Source of the DNA: Dallia pectoralis
Lineage: Eukaryota > Chordata > Actinopteri > Esociformes > Umbridae
Length of the DNA stretch: 64,000 bases
Assembly: GCA_029465975.1 (NCBI GenBank)
Contig: CM055743.1
Span: 12,332,145 to 12,396,144 of the forward strand
Reading direction: 5' to 3'
The notes under the pieces are model-generated. The model worked only from the letters and a program-made list of their open reading frames with translations, was not told where the DNA came from and ran no database searches. This document shows, piece by piece, positions 49,501 to 61,054 of the stretch (within the stretch, counting starts at the first letter, position 1; every line of letters starts with the position of its first letter). Position numbers and translations under genes: made by a program.

Positions 49501-52500
49501 TCCCACGGTGGAGGTGTGTGCTAAGGAAAAAATTGACAAGCTTGTACCATTGAAGTATCGGCCTAGGGTAGCGTTAAACTGCTCCCAGGGTAATAAAATC
49601 TACCCTTTCTGCATACAACCACCCCCTGGTGCTCTGATACCCTGAGGAAAGACAGTCAGACAAGAAGCTCTAGGCTCCAGGTTCACAGTTCTCGGCCGCA
49701 AGCGTCCAGACCAGAAGTAGGCCACCTCTGCTGCCCACTGATCATAGATGATGAGATGTGTTTGTCATGTGCTTTAAACGCTGGGGCGGTGGGGCTCAAA
49801 GTCGTTATGGAAGAAAGACACGTTCCCAAGCTGACCATCCCCCGGCCATCGTCCACACTCATACATAGTAGTGACGGGAAGGTAAAAACAGGAGGCAATC
49901 ACAACGTATTCACACCGAGCACAAACCCAGTACTAAGTGCGCTGTAAGGGCAGCCTAACAGTAGGAACTTCCCAGGACAGAAGACAACAAATGTATATTA
50001 TATTACAGGAAGTGCCCTTCTTTGTGGAAAAACCTTTATAGCAGTGACCCACAGGCCACTCAAAAAGAGACTTGTTGTTTGGGAAGGCATTCTAAAACTG
50101 TGCTGAATCGAAATCAAGCCATTAAATTTAACATATACAGAGGAAAACAAGGACACATTCTGCCTTTCAGAGTGTACCCATTGTCAGGAAATATCATTTA
50201 CACTACACTGAACAAAATCAGCATCAAGAGGTGGTGAAAAAGGAGGAGAATATTAACCCCAAAATATTCTGAGATTTACATAGTCAAATGGCCTGTGAGA
50301 GAAGGAATAGGAGGCGCCAGCTCTGCCCCGGCATGTCTGGGCCAAATAGAAGAGAAAGCCGAGATGTACAATCCCCTGAACAAGACAGGTGTCAGAACAC
50401 ACACACAAAACACTGCATTCGATTATGTAGACGCTAAGTCTTTCTCTACAGCCTCGGATATAAATGTAATGGGCAACCAATCACACGTCTGTCTCAATCA
50501 TTCTTTTCTACATGAAACCAGTCTTACTCAATTTACTTTACATGGAACCAACTAGCTGTCTCTCTTTAGCTTGAGACCTGACCAGTTTTACTCTTCACGT
50601 CAGCATAGTTAAAGACAGGAAGGGAGGGAAATGTGCTTTTACCACTGAAAACATATTAATTCATGACTGTCAAGCCTTACTTGCCAGTCCGTGGCTGAAA
50701 AGACGTTTCCTTTCCTGACCCGTTTTATTTCGTCCTTTCAATTACTGCGGCGTACTTGTCTCCATGTTTTTTTTTAGAAGTGGTGAGGTCCTCACGAAGG
50801 AAATTATCGGTGAGGGGGAGGCCTCGCAGAATTCTAATGCCCAGATCGATTTTCATTCGAGCAGAAACACACCCGATTAATCAATCCGTCTCCAGCACCA
50901 GCCAGGCGGAGGAGGTCGGGCTGAGCCAATAAAGCCAGGTCTCGTCCAGCTCGGTCTCCCTCGGTGGCTACAGGGCAAAGGGCCACGTAGTTGTGGTAAT
51001 CCCCACGGCCATGAGTGTCCCTGAGCAGGGGATTGCCTTTGCCAGGTACAACGAGGCCATGTCACACATGCACACAGACAAAATAACGCCATCGAGGCAT
51101 ACACTGCCAGGAGACCACTAACCACAGACATGCAAAATAACTAACACACACACACGCGATCAGCGCCACACCCCCACAGAGAAGGGTAGGACCACATGGA
51201 ACACGCGTAGTCATGACAACCAGGATTAGCCTCCTACCCGGGATCAATGAGCCCATCTCAATCAAAAACAGGCACCAATGCAGAACCTTGTCTGCCTGTC
51301 GCAGCTGGCTCCATCTGAACCATCTGACAAGACAAAGCACTCGACGAGAGGTGTGAATAACCAGAACAATCATTACACGCATTAAATAACGGTGCATAAA
51401 CACAGAGAGCGAGAGGGCGGGGGAAGAAATTGGACAGATAGATTGACAGATATGAAAAAGAATCATACAGCGCTAATTAAGGCAAACTTGCAATACCCAC
51501 TAACTGCCGATCATTAGCATACGTCGGAGTGATTAGGGCCTGGTGATATCTTCACATGATGGCAGGACAGTAAAAATGTTGCAATGTGTTCTTCTGACAA
51601 GTTTAAACAAACACCAATGACCAGCGTTGGGTGGCACTGCCCAAAGAATCAGGCCCAGTGTGCCTTAAATCTCCTGCGTGAAACCTTGAGTGACACATTC
51701 CTCAACAGAATAAGCTCCTTGAAAATTGCCCAAAATGGCAACCAAAAAATGTATTCCACCGAATAAGAGAAAACAAGACAAAACCTGCATCCGTATGTCC
51801 GGGTTTACGAGTCAAACGGTGGCACCGTGTCAACAAAACACCAACCTCGGAAAGAGGAAATGGAAACATGGCAGCGATCTGGGATAACATCAGTGTTTCC
51901 ATATCGTTCCGATACGAGGGAGGGTGCGGCCAGGGCTTGTGTTTCTCCCTTTCAAGTGGATTTACTTGAGTGGGAAAATTCCTGCTGATGACACAGTTGT
52001 GAAAATGCACCACTCCTCCTAGCCATCTCTTAGCCTGATATTGCAGCCTTGGGCTTCATATGGGGGGAATAAACAGACATAAATAACACTGGTCAACTTG
52101 TTGCACTCCAACACAGTGTCACACACCATTCAACAGAGTCGAGGAGTCCCTGGAGAGACCTTGAGCGGCGGTCTGCTAGTGAAGAGGCTAAAGTACTAAG
52201 TCAATACCCACTGACAGAACTGGTTAACTATTAAATGGGCGGATCATGATCCAGATGTCTGTTGGAAAAGTGATGAGGAGGAGATGAGCAAAGATATATG
52301 AGGATGTCGCCAAAAGCAACAGGGGGCAAGTTGGGACTCAATAGCTTATGGTAGAACACTCTGATATAAGCCATGCAGGAACTAGCCGTGTAGCTATCTG
52401 GAAGGATTGGGATGAACCAATTCTCTTGAAGACCTCTTACTTCCAGCCACTCGTTGGGGAAAACATTAATAAGTGTTCCGTTATGTCCTGTCTGTAGATG

Positions 52501-54165
52501 GATGAGCAACAAGTCAATCTGAACAGAAGTCACTCTAGAAGTGACTGCAAATCTCAGCAAATCCATTTGTTGCATATGTGTGTGTCGTTGTGTACATGTC
52601 ACTGAGAGTGTACTAGGAAACCAGGCACTCTGCCTGCAAGTGAGCGCTTTGTGTTTAATATCCGATGTTCAGGCCAAATTCCTTTTAAAAGCTGAAAGGT
52701 CAGAGGTCAAGAGGGGAGGGGAAAAGGGCGAGAGCGTGTTGACACAGATTCATAGTTATGATCTAAAGAGCGAGACATGTCCGCATATATAACATTTAAC
52801 AAACATTTTAGTGAGCTGAGGCTAACACAGGAGGCTAACACATTTTAGCATGTGACCCCATGCTAAAACCCTGTTGCTATCCTGAAGCCAATGTACAGCA
52901 AAATGTGTCTATGTATGCAACAGTGTTTTCACCTTGCCACAATTCTGTCATTACCTGCCAACAGCTGTTACAACGTGCACACGTACATGCATTCCTGGAG
53001 TCTTACTGACTGGGAGATATTATCTGGCTGTGAAGTGCGGCGCAGTAGACAACGGGTCGAGCAAAGACGTGTCAGTGTTAACCTAAGGAGTGGACAGGTG
53101 AACGGTCTGGGGAGGGACGCCCGGAGTGCGTTCATTCAGCCGGTTCCACTGTGAAACGTTTGTCACGAAATAGCAACAGAGAAGGGAAGTGACAGAACAT
53201 GCCGCCAAAAAAGAAACACCCCGTTTAGTGGAACAAATGCGCCGGTGGAATGTAGATAATGGATGAGACATTTCTTGAGGTGAGACAAGCCAAAGGCATC
53301 TCTCTGGGAAAGGAGCAGATATGCAAGATACTTGGTCGAGAAAATGGACAAGCACTTACTTGTAGGATTCGTTTTACAGCATATTTGCAATTTGCGCTGT
53401 GTCACCGGGCAGTGTGCTCTAATCTTACTGAGTTACAGTTCAGGAAAGGTTCAACAAACTAGGCCTTACATCTCCTTCTGTCCCAAACAGCACCATATTC
53501 TTGATTAAGGTAATCACTTCCAGTTATGTACTATTGCACACTTAATTGTCAATAGAGTGTAATTTGCCACATAATAAGACTCACACTATCACCTTCAAAA
53601 GTGACTGAAAATATTCAGTCTTCAGTAAAGTAAAGTCGCTCTCCTAAACTTATAATACACATCTATAGCTGAGAGTCCAGTATGAGGGGGATACGTTCTC
53701 ACATGTCAGAGTTTCCAGAGGATTTAGAGGCATATTCAGCCAGAACTAGACAACGTGGCCCAAAATACATTTGTAACACTCACTGAAAGGTCACCGTGGT
53801 TGTGTTCCTGAGCTGTGTGTTAAATGCAATGGCAGTTTAGATCCATGGTTCCAGTGTTTAGACGGGCACAGTTATTTACAGTAAATTTGTCGGGCTGCCA
53901 TAGTTCTCACAATCAGACCGTGAATATATGGAATTAAAAATCAAACATCAAGCGCATAAGGACATGTGTGTGCATATTATTGGGGATATTGGCCATATTG
54001 AATAAACGGATACACACAAAACAAGAGTTGCCTATAACAGTGCAATGGAAGGTGACTGACCCGCAGTTTAATGACTGCCTGATCAAGTAGACTAGAGACA
54101 TTTGAACAGATGCGCATCTTTAATAAACACTCCCTTTGATCTGCCAATAGGTCATAAATTCTTAC
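46534..54165. other. 5' part of ext1 intron 1, mostly unique
   Basis: Low transposon density. It has a TAAT-rich patch at 46516-46582, (CA)n at 47288-47312, poly-A at 48920-48932 and a C run at 48997-49006. Short frames scattered through it have no recognisable domains. Proximal first-intron sequence of a developmental gene could hold enhancers, but none can be proved here. Confidence 0.5.
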
Positions 54166-55109
54166 TTGTCGTATTCTGTGTTGTCCTTGTCACAGCGGGC
54201 GTCTTTGTGTTTCTGCCAATCTTTGCCATGTTTGCAGGTGGTGAGCAGAACCACATCCTCCTGGTTATGGACATGATATAAGGCATTCCTCGTGTCTGAC
54301 CCTATACCTGTGAGATACCGTTTCCCCTTGAACACAAGCATGTATTTCCTGAAAGGTGGAATAGAGTTGTACTTTAGGAAGCCCCTCTCCCCGCCGGTCC
54401 TGGGGTGTTCCTTGGAGAACAGAGGGATGGACACGTCAAAGTTGGGCCGGAAGTTCTCGGTGCTGATGCTGGCTTTGGCCAACATGGCCTGGCCGATGTC
54501 GAATCCAAGGTCTTCCGTGTAATCCGGCCATGTTCCGGAGTACAAGTTAAAGATCAAGTGGTTTCTGCCGTTGTTCCAGAGGGGGAGGTTCTGGACCTTG
54601 GTTTTGAGATTGTGCACATACTGGGGGGAGAGCTGGTCCCGGTCCAGGGTGTCCAAGCTCAGGACGAACAGGCAGGCCTGTCCCGGGTCAGAGGTATACA
54701 ACCTTGACCCCTCAATAGTGGATAAGATATTCTGGTAACTCTCAGAGATTTTCTCCCCCTTCTGCTGCGGGTACACGTACACTTTGAAATCATGTTTTTT
54801 ACATATGGAGAAATCAAAGCATGAATCCATACGACACCGTTTGCCTTTATAGACACTCGTATTAACATCCCTCTTCTGCCTGGGTGATACGTGCATGTTG
54901 TACTCCTCGGTGTCCGGTTGATCCCAGGGTGAGAACCGGTGTAACGGATCGGAGAAGTGCGGCCACGGCTGGTCGGACCGGTACCCATGCCGGCTCCGGT
55001 CATGCCGGTTACCGCTCGACGCGGGGAGTCGGGCCCCTCCGAAGTAGACCAGCAGAACTAGACACGCACCGGCAGAGAGCACGATTAAATAACGTTTTTT
55101 GGCCTGCAT
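54166..55109 (-). CDS. ext1: ext1 coding exon 1 (exostosin-1, N-terminal 314 codons)
   Basis: Encodes the N-terminal part of exostosin-1, a Golgi type II membrane glycosyltransferase that works with EXT2 to polymerise heparan sulfate from GlcUA and GlcNAc. The first in-frame ATG (55109) starts MQAKKRY, the same start as in human EXT1; the open frame continues 27 codons further upstream but only from a GTG. Visible features: short basic cytoplasmic tail, signal-anchor membrane segment (about residues 7-25), variable stem (27-80), an NTS glycosylation sequon at N83 matching human N89, Cys residues at 92, 97 and 103, and the start of the GT47 exostosin domain from about residue 92 (FKVYVYPQQKGEK; SLDTLDRDQ; FNLYSGTWPDY; KGKRYLTGIGSDTR). 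R274 and D158 match human R280 and D164, positions I recall as mutated in hereditary multiple exostoses. The exon ends after two bases of a Lys codon at a strong donor (GTAAGA), the same phase as human exon 1. No frameshift or stop. Teleosts can carry ext1a and ext1b; I cannot tell which this is. Confidence 0.97.
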
Positions 55110-56000
55110 GTGTCCTACGAACAGGGGAGAGTTGCTTACGAATAAATCTGAAGTGGGCCAAAGTGAGGCTGTCAGCACCTCCAGACGCACCGCTCCGCCA
55201 TCCAGCCAGCAGTGGTGTTAAACTCGCGTCTCCCCCCGTCTTCGTGTTCCTTTCCCCGATCCGGCGGACGACCCAGCGCATGTGGGCGAGTTTACATGGG
55301 GCTTCTCTCGCTCTCTAGTCTACCCGATGTTACCATGTTACAATCCTGTGTCTGCGGGCGACCAAATCTGGGTCGACCAGGAGAAAACAATCAGATCCTC
55401 TCTCACTCCAGACGTCTGTATTCACATGTAAAACTGCACCCGGTTAAAGGTGTCAACCAGGGGTTTTTACAAACTCTTCCCCCGTAGAGTGTCGGCAGGG
55501 GTTCATTTGGTTCTCCGCATTGGTATCCCACGGTATGTAGAGTGGTTAACACACCGGCTCGAGGTCGTTAACACACCGGCTGTGGGTTGTATTTGTCCGT
55601 GTGGCGGCGTTTACATCCACATGTCTCGGGGACAAGTCGCCAGGTTCCTCGGCGTTATTTCACTCCCGGGTTCCATGAAGAACCCTTCATGCGCGCGACT
55701 GCAGCCTCACAAATCCCCGCGTTCCTCTTGTGTTTCAATCTCCCGACATCAGACCCTCATACAAATAATATCCAAATACAACTAAAGAAACTGACGCGAC
55801 GTCCTCAACAACCACGTAGAGTTCGAATGTGACTTGGCGTATACATTGTTACTCGTTGACCCAATAGTGTCCAATGACCGAACGCTCAGAGGTTCGGATT
55901 GTTACTCTGTTACTCTGTAGCGTTCCGATCCCGACACGACGGCAGCTGACGTCACATCCCAAGAGGGTGCATTCGCTCTCCCTATTGGTCCATACGTGAG
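55110..56000 (-). promoter_or_regulatory. ext1: Candidate ext1 5' UTR and CpG-rich promoter
   Basis: The sequence from within exon 1 (about 54890) to about 55990 is clearly richer in CpG than the intron. Between 55861 and 55988 sits a cluster of classic proximal-promoter motifs: CCAAT on the plus strand at 55861-55865 and 55871-55875, CCAAT on the minus strand at 55988-55984, and a full palindromic CRE, TGACGTCA, at 55947-55954. There is no obvious TATA box. The cluster lies about 750-880 bases upstream of the start codon, which fits the several-hundred-base 5' UTR known for vertebrate EXT1. The transcription start is not determinable here. The ATG context is weak (C at -3 and C at +4). Confidence 0.55.
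55947..55954. promoter_or_regulatory. CRE palindrome TGACGTCA
   Basis: Perfect CREB/ATF consensus inside the CpG-rich ext1 upstream region, flanked by three CCAAT boxes within about 90 bases. Its position supports it as a proximal promoter element; function is inferred only. Confidence 0.5.
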
Positions 56001-59000
56001 ACCGGAAAAGGAGGTGCTTCAAATGCACCCATTCACAAGCCCTCTCTACGGAGAACGCAAAGTCCAAGGAAAATACCTAATATCTGTTCGTAAAATGTGC
56101 GTTTTGATATGTTTATTTTTTTTACAAAGATTACATTCTTTCTATTCTTTTCTGTCAAGCTTTACTTGAAATGCTTTAATGTGATTTCCGTAATCCAGTT
56201 AAACAGTGTGGACATTAGTAATCAGTTTTGCTCTCTTGTGTGCCAGATCATTTCCATAGGTATGTGTGTTAAGGTTCACACAGCAGCTTTAGTGGTTCAC
56301 GTTCAATAAAAGTGCTAATAGATTGTAGTGTCACATGGCTATCAAATAGAAATTCAAGCAAACTACTTAATAAATAGTTCTCAATAATAACAATAACATT
56401 ATAAATATTTAGATTTTTTTTTTTTTTTTTGGTATTTCAAACAAATCACACGGAAGTGTACTTTTGAGTCTTGACACAGATTAATAGCACCGATTCGTAT
56501 TTGAGACAACTCAACATGTTTCATAACCCTGTATAATTCACACAGCTGCCATTTTGTGGCTTAGTGAAGAGGCTATCCTCGTTTTTTTATCGGCCAATTA
56601 GTTTAGAGAGTAGTGAGGGTAATTAGAGGTGCCCAACCAGAGGGACTGGCTGGGAGCTGTGCCAGCATCCTGGGGTTAGCAAGCCTCACTACTGGCCTTT
56701 TTATGCAATTGTTCTGTTACGACCTAAACACTACTGTACCAGCTCTGACCTTTTATTTTCTTATTTCCCTAACTCAGGCCATCACCATAATATGCTGGTT
56801 CAGATACTTACTATTACTATGGTCCTTTTCAGCTTAGTTCCAGCAACTATGGAAGTGTAAATGTGTACCCATGCCAGCGCAGTACATCCAAGCTAAGCTT
56901 AGCAGTGCACGGCTGAGTAGTGTGAAAGGGATATTAATATTGTCAGGCCCCAGCCAACGGGCCCCTTCCTACAGTTTTCTCTAAGTAATTGCAACCCTTG
57001 TTTAGATAGGTGCATCTCAGAGACAGTAGATGAGAGTACCCGTTCCTGGTAATCGTTCGCTGGCAGAGGTATTCCGTTTCAGTTAATCACCAATTAATTG
57101 CTGTTATCATTTATACATAATTGGACCCGCTTTTCCAGCAAGGGTTTACATGAGCCGAACGAACCGACTCTAGACAAGGCATTAGGTTGGCTGAGAAAAG
57201 CTGGATTACCTTAAGGATTGCTATTGTTCCCCAGTATAGAGATAAGCAGTGTGTAAGGCAGCACTTCCTCCCCCGCTTCAGTAGGCAACCGTGATAAAAG
57301 CTGTGGTAAATTCAGACAGTGGTAAACAAATACCCACGACTGGGAAGGTTATCCCAGGGTTCAGAGAGTTCTAGGCAGACGAAAGACAAAACAGCCTTTG
57401 AGAGTCATCTTCCGCGGCAGATCGGGCACAGATAACTCCCCTTAGGAGGATGTAACGAGCTGAAGCGTTCCTGGAGGCTGGAAAAGCAGCAAGGCCTAGT
57501 TAAAGTGTGTGTGGTGGGAAGCATGAACGTGCGTTTCTGTGTGTGTATGGCACCACAGATGAGTAGAAACCACACACACACACACATAACAGAGTCGTGT
57601 AACCCAACCGCACAGCGCCAACACATCCTTACGGGAAACCAAAACACAGCAGGCTCAGGATTTGTTATGCGTTGGCAATAAAGGGCCTGCAAACCGAACA
57701 GAGGTCACATTGTACCAACAGACAGCAGGAGAGGCTGTTAAAAACATGGAATCGAGTTATATTGATGTCTTCTCCCGTTCATATTCTCCCTGGGAGTGTT
57801 TCCTACAGTACACAACTATTATTGACACTGTTCGGAATAGTTTTGCAAATATTCACTCTTTTTAAAACAAGTTGTTATTATTTCTCAAGTACAAAATCTG
57901 TGAGGTGAAAAGTTAAGTTAGAAAAGTTAGAAACATAATCACCTAGTATATATAGTCATTTAAAAACGTGAGGAATCAATATTTCAGTTAAAAAATCATT
58001 GGAGGTAGACCATCTCACTTGGTCGACAGAAAGGCCAGCAGTATCAACGTCTTTCAGGACACTAGAGTTGTACAGGAAACAATGTGACCAATGTTGCTAT
58101 GACTACTGAGTGGGAGTTAGTGTGGTCTTGCAAGTTCTTTTACTCACTTTCACACAATAGCTCCAGGCGAATTGTTCCTAGCCTTTTCAAGTGCTGCTCC
58201 GAGCTTGGTGTGTGGGATGCTATATTGCGATCTTACATCGTTTATTTATTTATTAAAAATGACCTTTAGAATGCACAAGCAGGGATAGCTTTAGGCAAAG
58301 TGAAGGTTTAAATGTTCTGGGATGTGGGAGGACAGGCAGCCATCGTTTGCAGAGCTGAAAACTGATTTTTCATCCGGAATTCTACGGGGACGCCAAGGCA
58401 GCAAATGAACCGCAGCAGGTTATATGTGATGCTAGGCTTTTGTCCTCATTAAAAGTCCCTACCACCGTTTTCTCCCCCCCTCATTTGTATTCTGCTGCAA
58501 TTTATCGGAGATTTTGGTGATATTCCTACAGTTTCTCATCAAAATGCATGTAGAAAGTACTTTACATATGGTGTTGTTTAAAACTCCATGATTAAAGCAA
58601 AAACTCTCTGTGGTGGCTGAATGGCTATAGCAAAGCGGGAACAACGGTACCTCAAAAAGCTCAGAGATCCTTAGATGATGAAGAGTGTCAAATAATACTA
58701 AGTGTAATGTAGTACCATATTAAATATGGCAATCCCACCAGTTACTGTACAACCAGAATGTAACAACTGTCAGTATCATTACAAAGCTCTAGTTATTATC
58801 AATATAAGTAACAGCTCTGATTTAGACACTTTCAATTCTGCTGTTGCTGCAGAAGTGGATGTGTATGACAACAGGGTACAATGATTTGTGTGCATTCAAA
58901 GCAATGTAGCTAATTCCCATTAGTAATTCCCACTGCACGGTAATCCACTTAATCTACAGGATATCCATGAGAACCACACTCATATAAAATAATAAATGGA

Positions 59001-59082
59001 CCTCTTAATCACTGTGATATAGGGAGTAAATCAGTTGGACCACCGATCATGTGTTCATGCCATTCATAGTAAAAGGCGATGA
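56001..59082. other. Upstream flank of ext1, no gene seen
   Basis: AT-rich unique sequence, with a T-run at 56414-56430. The neighbourhood of 57064-57140 is rich in TAAT/ATTA motifs. No exon recognised. Confidence 0.55.
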
Positions 59083-59261
59083 TGCACACACACGCCCGCA
59101 CACACACACGCATGCACACACGCACACACACACGCATGCACACACGCATGCACACACACACACGCTCGCTCGCAATCACACTCATGCACACACACACACA
59201 CACACACACACTGTATTATACTGTCCACATACACGCTCCCACTCTCTCTCTCTCTCTCTCT
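59083..59261. repeat. CA/CG-interrupted microsatellite plus short CT tract
   Basis: CA runs interrupted by CGCATG and CGCACG from 59085 to 59212, then (CT)n at 59237-59261. Confidence 0.95.
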
Positions 59262-59494
59262 TTGAAAGGATGCAGAGGCAAAGCCCTCAATTCCAGTGTG
59301 AATATTAATTTATTAACTCCACTGCCAAAGATCAGACAGAACTGGCTTTCCTCATCCCTTTGAACTGCCTCCTGCCTACTGCCTTATTCTCCATTCCCCT
59401 CTTCCATTCTGCTTGAATGGGAGCAGAGAGCTCACTATGCAATCCTCACCAGTATTGCTTGCTGGAGAAATTCTCATAATGTTCTGAGGAAAAT

Positions 59495-59756
<262 letters not shown>

Positions 59757-61054
59757 TTGTTGTACCCATTTTTAATTACTCCTAATTTTAGACGTACAGT
59801 CTCATCTAAAATAATTGACATTTTTGTTACGTTCTCACTTACCCAGGTAGCGTGATGTACAGCAGGAGGAGAGACTGGAATGCTAGAGGAGTAACAAAAA
59901 ACAAGTTCGCAGACCTCCCACCCTTGAACTCCCAATGCAATGTAGTTAATATGCGCAGGTTTATTTGGTGATCAATCCCAGCTGCCAGATCTCCGGACAA
60001 ACGCCACGCCCACTCTCATCAGCAGCAAATCAGCACATATGTAAACACCATACGTACAAAGAATACATGGCACACGTTGCATGAAATAAGTAACACAGGA
60101 AATTACATAGACCACAAACTCATTTTCAAACATGTGAAATATATTCATAGCTCATTCAAAGTGAATCAACTAAAAATAAAAATATTGTTAAATGATATCT
60201 ATTTTTTCCTTAAACGTTATCCTCCATACATAACATTTGCAGATTCTTGAGGTCCTTCGTTATGAAGTTTTAACCTGCCCAGTTCAATTAAATTTGGATG
60301 TTTACAGTGGAACACAAGTCCAGATGGCAATTGCAAAACATTCATTTTATGGCCTCTAAACCATTTCCGCTTGGATTTTGATCTGATTGAAGTCAGAGTC
60401 TTGTTTAGTTTCAGCATTCTGACAGAGACTACCAGGTTTGTGGTGGAAACAAAACAGCCACATAACATAAAAGATCTACCACAATATTTTAGGTAGATAT
60501 CCGGGAACTGCATATATATCTTTTTTTTTACAGAAACCCACAGTGTGTCCAAAGAGTCACATTTCTGTTGTGTTGGACAATAGCACCCGTTTCCAATCCA
60601 ATGCTAAAGGCATTAAACAAAGTTAAAGCACTAACATGTTTTAATTCTTTTGACCAAGGCCCTTTTTAAAAGATCTTTTTGCAATCGGTATCTAATGCTA
60701 GATTTGTTTGACTGACCCAAAGTTGATACCCCAAGATTAATTCCTGTTACTCTCCAACTGTGGCTCTTAGATTATTATTCTCTGCCTCCTGAAACATTTT
60801 CCTTATTGTGTGTGGGGAAAATGAGAAAACCTTGTCCTCACCTAGACAGTTTTTTCCACATATTAAATGTGTGATCTAATGTTAAGTGGTATATTCAAGG
60901 AATAAAGCACAAGGGTGTGTGTAATATGTCAAATAAAAAATAATTAGAGCTATTCTTAACTATATTGAATTGCAGAGTGACAAGACATGGAAATATAGAT
61001 GTCGTATATTGGCAATTTACACAAACCCCTGAGATACAGTATACTATTATACAT
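59757..61054. other. Upstream flank, no gene seen
   Basis: AT-rich unique sequence with no recognisable exon or element. Confidence 0.55.

Larger units (their letters stand above)
2977..54165 (-). other. ext1: ext1 intron 1 (about 51.2 kb)
   Basis: Bounded by the GT at 54165-54164 after exon 1 and the AG at 2978-2977 before exon 2, with matching phase 2 on both sides. A very long first intron is also characteristic of human EXT1. No additional exon with ext1 similarity was recognised inside it. Its content is microsatellites, at least eight minisatellite arrays and several dead DNA transposons, listed separately, with unique AT-rich stretches between. Confidence 0.93.

Noticed and set aside
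54162..55190. ext1 start at the upstream GTG giving a 342-residue frame with a terminal stop
   Set aside because: The conserved MQAKKRY start is at 55109, and the apparent stop lies in the intron after the GTAAGA donor.
55520..55600. tRNA-like or SINE-head sequence (GTAGAGTGGTTAACACACCG, twice GTTAACACACCGGCT)
   Set aside because: Box A and box B consensus are not met and no cloverleaf could be built. A simple 22-base local duplication explains it.
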